From Synanceia verrucosa (taxonomy: Eukaryota; Chordata; Actinopteri; Perciformes; Synanceiidae), in assembly GCA_029721515.1 (NCBI GenBank), contig CM056559.1:1737001-1801000 (forward strand): a DNA stretch of 64,000 nucleotides. The letters run 5' to 3'. Positions 60,011 through 64,000 of the stretch are shown piece by piece. The position numbers and the translations under genes were made by a program. Each line of letters starts with the position of its first letter. The first letter of the stretch is position 1. The notes beneath the pieces were generated by a model that saw nothing but the letters and a program-made list of their open reading frames with translations, made no database searches and was not told the origin of the DNA.

Positions 60011-63000
60011 TGTTGAGAGCTGTGCGGAGGCAACAGAACTTCCGTGCTTGAACTCTCAGTGAATCCAGGTTCGCTCTTTTGTGGCTTCTCATCTCCAGAG
60101 TCATGAAAATCATTTTGCTGAGTCATTACCAGGGTTAAACTGTTTAGAAGGAGTTCTCTGTGGAGTTAGCCTCTTAATAATACAACAAGAACTGCATCAT
60201 CATCAGAGTTTCGTGGCCATTTGTTTGATAGTTGTTGAGCTATTTCAGCCACACTGAGTGTTCCTAAAAACCTGACATGAAAACTATGCAGCTAGAAGAG
60301 GATTCAAGTTTGTTTTAATGAGAAACATTTAGTGTAAAAAGTGTTTAAATAGTTGAGCAGTCCATCATCTCATCAAACAGATCAAACCAGGTGACGCAGC
60401 TGCCAATCTTCTCGGTGGCTGTTTTTGTTTGTTTATCATAATTACAGCCTTGTCCTGGTAATGGTTTATTACCGGCACCAGCTAACAGGAGATGGAGGTT
60501 ATGTTTTTATTCCCTCTGTTCTCCGTTTGTCTCAAACACTCCTGAGTGGATTTGCATGAAATTTCCTTCAGATGTCGGTGATGGAGAAAGAAAAGGAGTG
60601 ACTCCACTGTTTGACAGAAAGATGGATTCATTTAGCAGAGACAGGAGGTCAACATTAGCAGTCCATAGACTGTGTACAATAGAAGAGAATATTTTTTATT
60701 GATTTCCCTTTTGGGTGAAATTCACTTGTTCCAGTGGAGTAAACAAAAATAATAATGAAATAATTCTAATAAGTAATAATAAGAAGAAATATTTACAGTA
60801 TGTACTGTAACAGAAAAAGAAATATAAATGAAATGAAATACAATATTTAGACTACACTGGATATGACCTATGAAGTATAGACATAAATTTAAATTGGTGC
60901 ATTGGTGCAAATTAGTTATTAATAAATAAATTACCGTATTCTACAAAAACAACCAGGACAAACAAACAAAAGGTGACATTAAATACACCTGAACACTAAG
61001 TAAGTTAGAAATAGGTACAATTAATTCTCCTTAACTGGTTCCGTTATGAGTTATCAACGTACGTCACTGGGTTCCATTTCCATCAATGAGGCTAAATGAG
61101 TTTAGTCTTAACAGACCCCAAAATCTGAAGCTAATGCTAGCTGTTTTGGCTAGCCCCGTTCCATAATCAACAATGTAAAGTTAGCATGTTAGCGAGCGCA
61201 TTTCAGCAGTATACTGAAAGGTCATTGTATGGAAGCTGCTGGTTGATCTCAAACTGTCCTTTATTTAGTTCTGGTAGCATTTGTAAGACGTCATGTGGTG
61301 TTGAGAAGAAACAGTCTGAAAAATTTACCAAAATAAAAGTCTGTTAGTCACACGGACACAGAAATACAATCAGCAGACAGAAGCACGTGGTTAATTATTA
61401 TGCAGAATGACAGAAACCAAAGGATTATTTTGGCCAAACACATATTTCTATACAGACGATAATCCACTGAAATCAAGGTGCACTAATCTTCTAAAGGGTT
61501 GAAAGTGTTCATCTAAAAAAAAAAAAAATTACTATCAATCATCACTAACAATTCACGCTTGGTATGAAACTGCTTTTACTTTAAAATTCACTGTTATTAC
61601 TACTATTAGAGGTGGTCAGTAGGTACTTTTACGCTCACGCCTACCCAGTGTAATCACTAGTAAAAAATATTTTTCCTATCACTAAGATCGCCTCCTTTAC
61701 TCTTCATCGCTATGAGGGAACTCCATCATTGTCGGCATGGCAACAGCACTGGATGCTGAGTCACCCGGACGAGGCAAAAACACTTCCCAAAAGTGATAAA
61801 CATCCTCAGTGTTCATGATGGTCTCTATTATTATTGTCGTATTGTAGTCTCTGCTGAACTGAAGGAGAGCTTGGTGATGGTGATGTTGTGTTGCTACGGA
61901 AACTGCAGGTGTTTTTTCATAATGAAAAAAGAAAAGAAATCCAGGATTTCAGAGAGTTTGGAATGAAGACGTTGGAAACCAATTAGAGGAGAAGGCAGCT
62001 CAGCGTGCAGCTGTCATTCAGACTGTGAGGATATATGATGAAGATGTGTCTGATCTCTGTCTGTCTTATTCAACATGTTGTCCACAACAATAGAGGCGTC
62101 CTCTGAAATATCACGTCTTTTTACTGTTTCAGGAGGAAAAAGGAAGGCGAGGAAAAAGGAATCGTTTATTTCACTGTATTTCCATCAGAAAGAAGCATAA
62201 TGACAGAGCATCACATGCACTTATATGCACTTAAAAGCTTGTAAACTTTTGTATCTCAAAATCTGAAATAAAGATTTTGGAAAAAAAAAAAGGAACAAAC
62301 TGAGGAGCTGGTGATCCTGGTGAGGAACCAGGAAATCTGCAGGGAGTGTAGCCTGATGTGCTGACTCCTGATGCTGATGTGAATTCACCACCAAGCTGAG
62401 TGGAAAATAATGATAAGACTACTAATAACTAAAATAATAAGTGTTTATCTCCCTTTATTAAAAAGTCCTGCCTGTTCCCTCGTTCAGTGACTACATCAAT
62501 AACTTTTCATTTTGTATATAGTGGCAAACCATTGTGAAAAATGAATGCTCATTCAATTAATGTCCAATGTTCACGTCTCTGAACACTTTTTTGCCCTGAG
62601 TTCAATACAGTTTTAATTTTTTTGAGATATCAGAAGGGAATGTGGACCAGGGTCCAATGAAATTATTAATAATGCTGAGTCAAGTGTTGCTTTTAAAAAA
62701 AGTTAATTTTCACAGCAGACAAATGTGTTGTTTGGTAATTTGGTAAAAACGTTATCAGCCTATACATATGGGTTAGAAGGAGCCTGCTGCACCTGCTGGA
62801 TGGTTTGGAAAGTCTTTATCATGTTATCCATATGATTGATCACCATTAGGATGAACGATGTGTCCTCTGGAAAAGTCAGTGTTGACTTTTTTTTAACCAC
62901 AGTTTTGTTTTGTACTTCACTAACGCCACAATATAAACTTAGCAAAGTTTTTTAGTTTCAATTCACAGTTGTGTTTTTTTCTTGTAGTGGTAAAAAAAGT

Positions 63001-63130
63001 GGTTCATGTTGGTGACAAAATACAGGTTTGGGAAAAAAATACAACATGATTGAACTACGTTTGTACAGTGAAACTGAACTTTATGACCACAGGACACAAC
63101 AATCGGCTGATTATAAAGTGAAATGTCAAA
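60011..63130. other. Unrecognised stretch, AT-rich, small repeat relic
   Basis: 60,525-60,600 ('gtggatttgcatgaaatttc') resembles the family of the inverted repeat at 63.6 kb. A-runs at 61,516-61,529 and 62,280-62,292. No gene supported. Confidence 0.4.
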
Positions 63131-63134
63131 CCCT

Positions 63135-63480
63135 GGACTCAGCTGTCTTCTGTTTACATCCATAAACCTGGTCTCCACTCATATGCCGATGACACACAAC
63201 TCTTCAGCACTCAACCATCCACTCAGCTTCCACTACAATCCCTCATCAGCTGCCTGCAAAACACCAGAGCCTGGACGTCTGCCGACCTCCCAAACAGAAA
63301 CAACAGAAGTCATGGTTGTGGCATTAAGGTGCTGCTTCAGGAGGTTAGAGACCTCCTCCTGGACTTCGATGGCCCCTCCATCTCAACCCTGCAGTCTGTA
63401 ACCTTGTCTTTCCACTCGATTACCACTCACTGATTCTGTTTCAGAAATCCTCGCCGATGACATCACCATCACCTCCTGGA
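63135..63480 (+). mobile_element. L2/CR1-like LINE reverse-transcriptase fragment
   Basis: Translation near 63,167-63,217 gives HKPGLHSYADDTQLFSTQ, which holds the YADD box of reverse transcriptases in the context typical of L2/CR1-like LINEs (HSYADDTQL). Further on, TETTEVMVV (63,298 on) in a second frame and LLLDFDGPSISTL (63,355 on) in the first frame match the order of that family's protein (K-TEVMVV then a ...GSSIS.. segment), so at least one frameshift is present. A stop follows at about 63,429. It is a decayed fragment without ends. Confidence 0.8.
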
Positions 63481-63612
63481 CTTCAGAATTTGCTTGCCCA
63501 CCTACAAAGACCTCTCCACCTGCTTCAATAGTTCACCCACCTCTACTGCCATGAATTAACAGTATTTTTCATGTTTCTGTAATGGGTAATCCACCAGTAT
63601 GTTCAAGCACCT

Positions 63613-63852
63613 ATGTTATGTTTTCATCGGGGCTTGTTAGTTTGTTGGTTTGCAAAGTAACTCAAAAAGTTATGGACAGTTTTTGACAAAATTTTCAGGG
63701 TTGGTCAGAGGTGGCCTAACTTAAAACTGATTAAATTTTGGTTCAGTGGCACCACCAAAATTTAATTTAATTTTGTCAAAATCCATCCATAACTTTTTGA
63801 GTTATTTTGTAAACCAACAAACAAACAAACAAACCCTGGTGAAAACATACCT
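63613..63852. repeat. Inverted repeat, ~85-base arms around ~60 bases
   Basis: Left arm 63,613-63,700 ('agtttgttggtttgcaaagt', 'aactcaaaaagttatgga') and right arm 63,765-63,852 ('ccataactttttgagttatt', 'ttgtaaaccaacaaacaaac') are imperfect complements. The words match a common fish interspersed repeat; this is a fold-back arrangement or two inverted copies. Confidence 0.85.
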
Positions 63853-63877
63853 TCCTTGGCAGAGGTAATGATGAAAT

Positions 63878-64000
63878 AGAATTATTGTTGTTATCCAGGA
63901 ATTTATACATTTATTGTGTATAAAAAAACAGCTATTTCCTGTCATTCCTGAAAAGAAAAATGTGTTTTATTGGTTGATTTTTATTCTGGATTAATTCCAG
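63878..64000 (+). repeat. Dispersed repeat, uninterrupted relative of 55.07 kb
   Basis: 'attattgttgttatccagga', 'tcctgtcattcctgaaaag' and 'gttttattggttgatttt' parallel the two halves of the 55-kb copy. Runs off the window end. Confidence 0.75.

Overview
This window reads as vertebrate nuclear DNA, most likely from a teleost fish. The basis is one split gene with canonical GT-AG introns whose protein matches ECEL1, several dispersed repeat families I know from fish genomes, CA/TA microsatellites, and no bacterial-style gene packing. The species cannot be named from sequence alone.

Only one protein-coding gene is well supported: the 5' half of ecel1 (endothelin-converting-enzyme-like 1, an M13/neprilysin-family membrane protein). 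It lies on the minus strand with five coding exons at 10634-11497, 9912-9980, 9260-9370, 8783-8875 and 7802-7926. These join in frame with no stops and give about 420 residues: cytosolic tail, one membrane anchor and the N-terminal part of the ectodomain. The zinc-site exons must lie left of base 1. A CpG-rich block at about 16.9-17.66 kb could be its promoter and a non-coding first exon, but this is inference.

Layout. 1-6700: a satellite array cut by the window edge, inside ecel1 intron 5. 7-11.7 kb: ecel1. 11.7-64 kb: about 52 kb without a gene I can support. This part is made of old dispersed repeats, arrays of tandem repeats and unique stretches, some of which look like conserved non-coding DNA (inference only). 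The main repeat families are: (A) a TTAGG-containing minisatellite at seven places in both orientations; (B) an element ending in 'accaagatggcgac', four plus-strand copies and one minus-strand copy, one of which has expanded into a 22-bp array; (C) a partner repeat of B; (D) an interspersed repeat around 'ataaaatgtcagaaaa', at least seven copies; (E) an A-rich repeat built on 'cacaaat..caagatt'. There is also a 54-bp minisatellite ending in a perfect hairpin, a ~60-bp minisatellite, a 700-bp pyrimidine tract, an L2/CR1-like LINE fragment and a 457-bp element with TTAA ends resembling a piggyBac-type MITE.

I found no CRISPR array, rRNA, convincing tRNA, virus or operon-like system. The most structured item is the satellite: its ~168-bp monomer is built from ~36-bp subunits, its lengths step by 36 bp (132/168/204), and blocks of several monomers recur at fixed offsets. 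Boundaries of repeats are read by eye and may be off by tens of bases.
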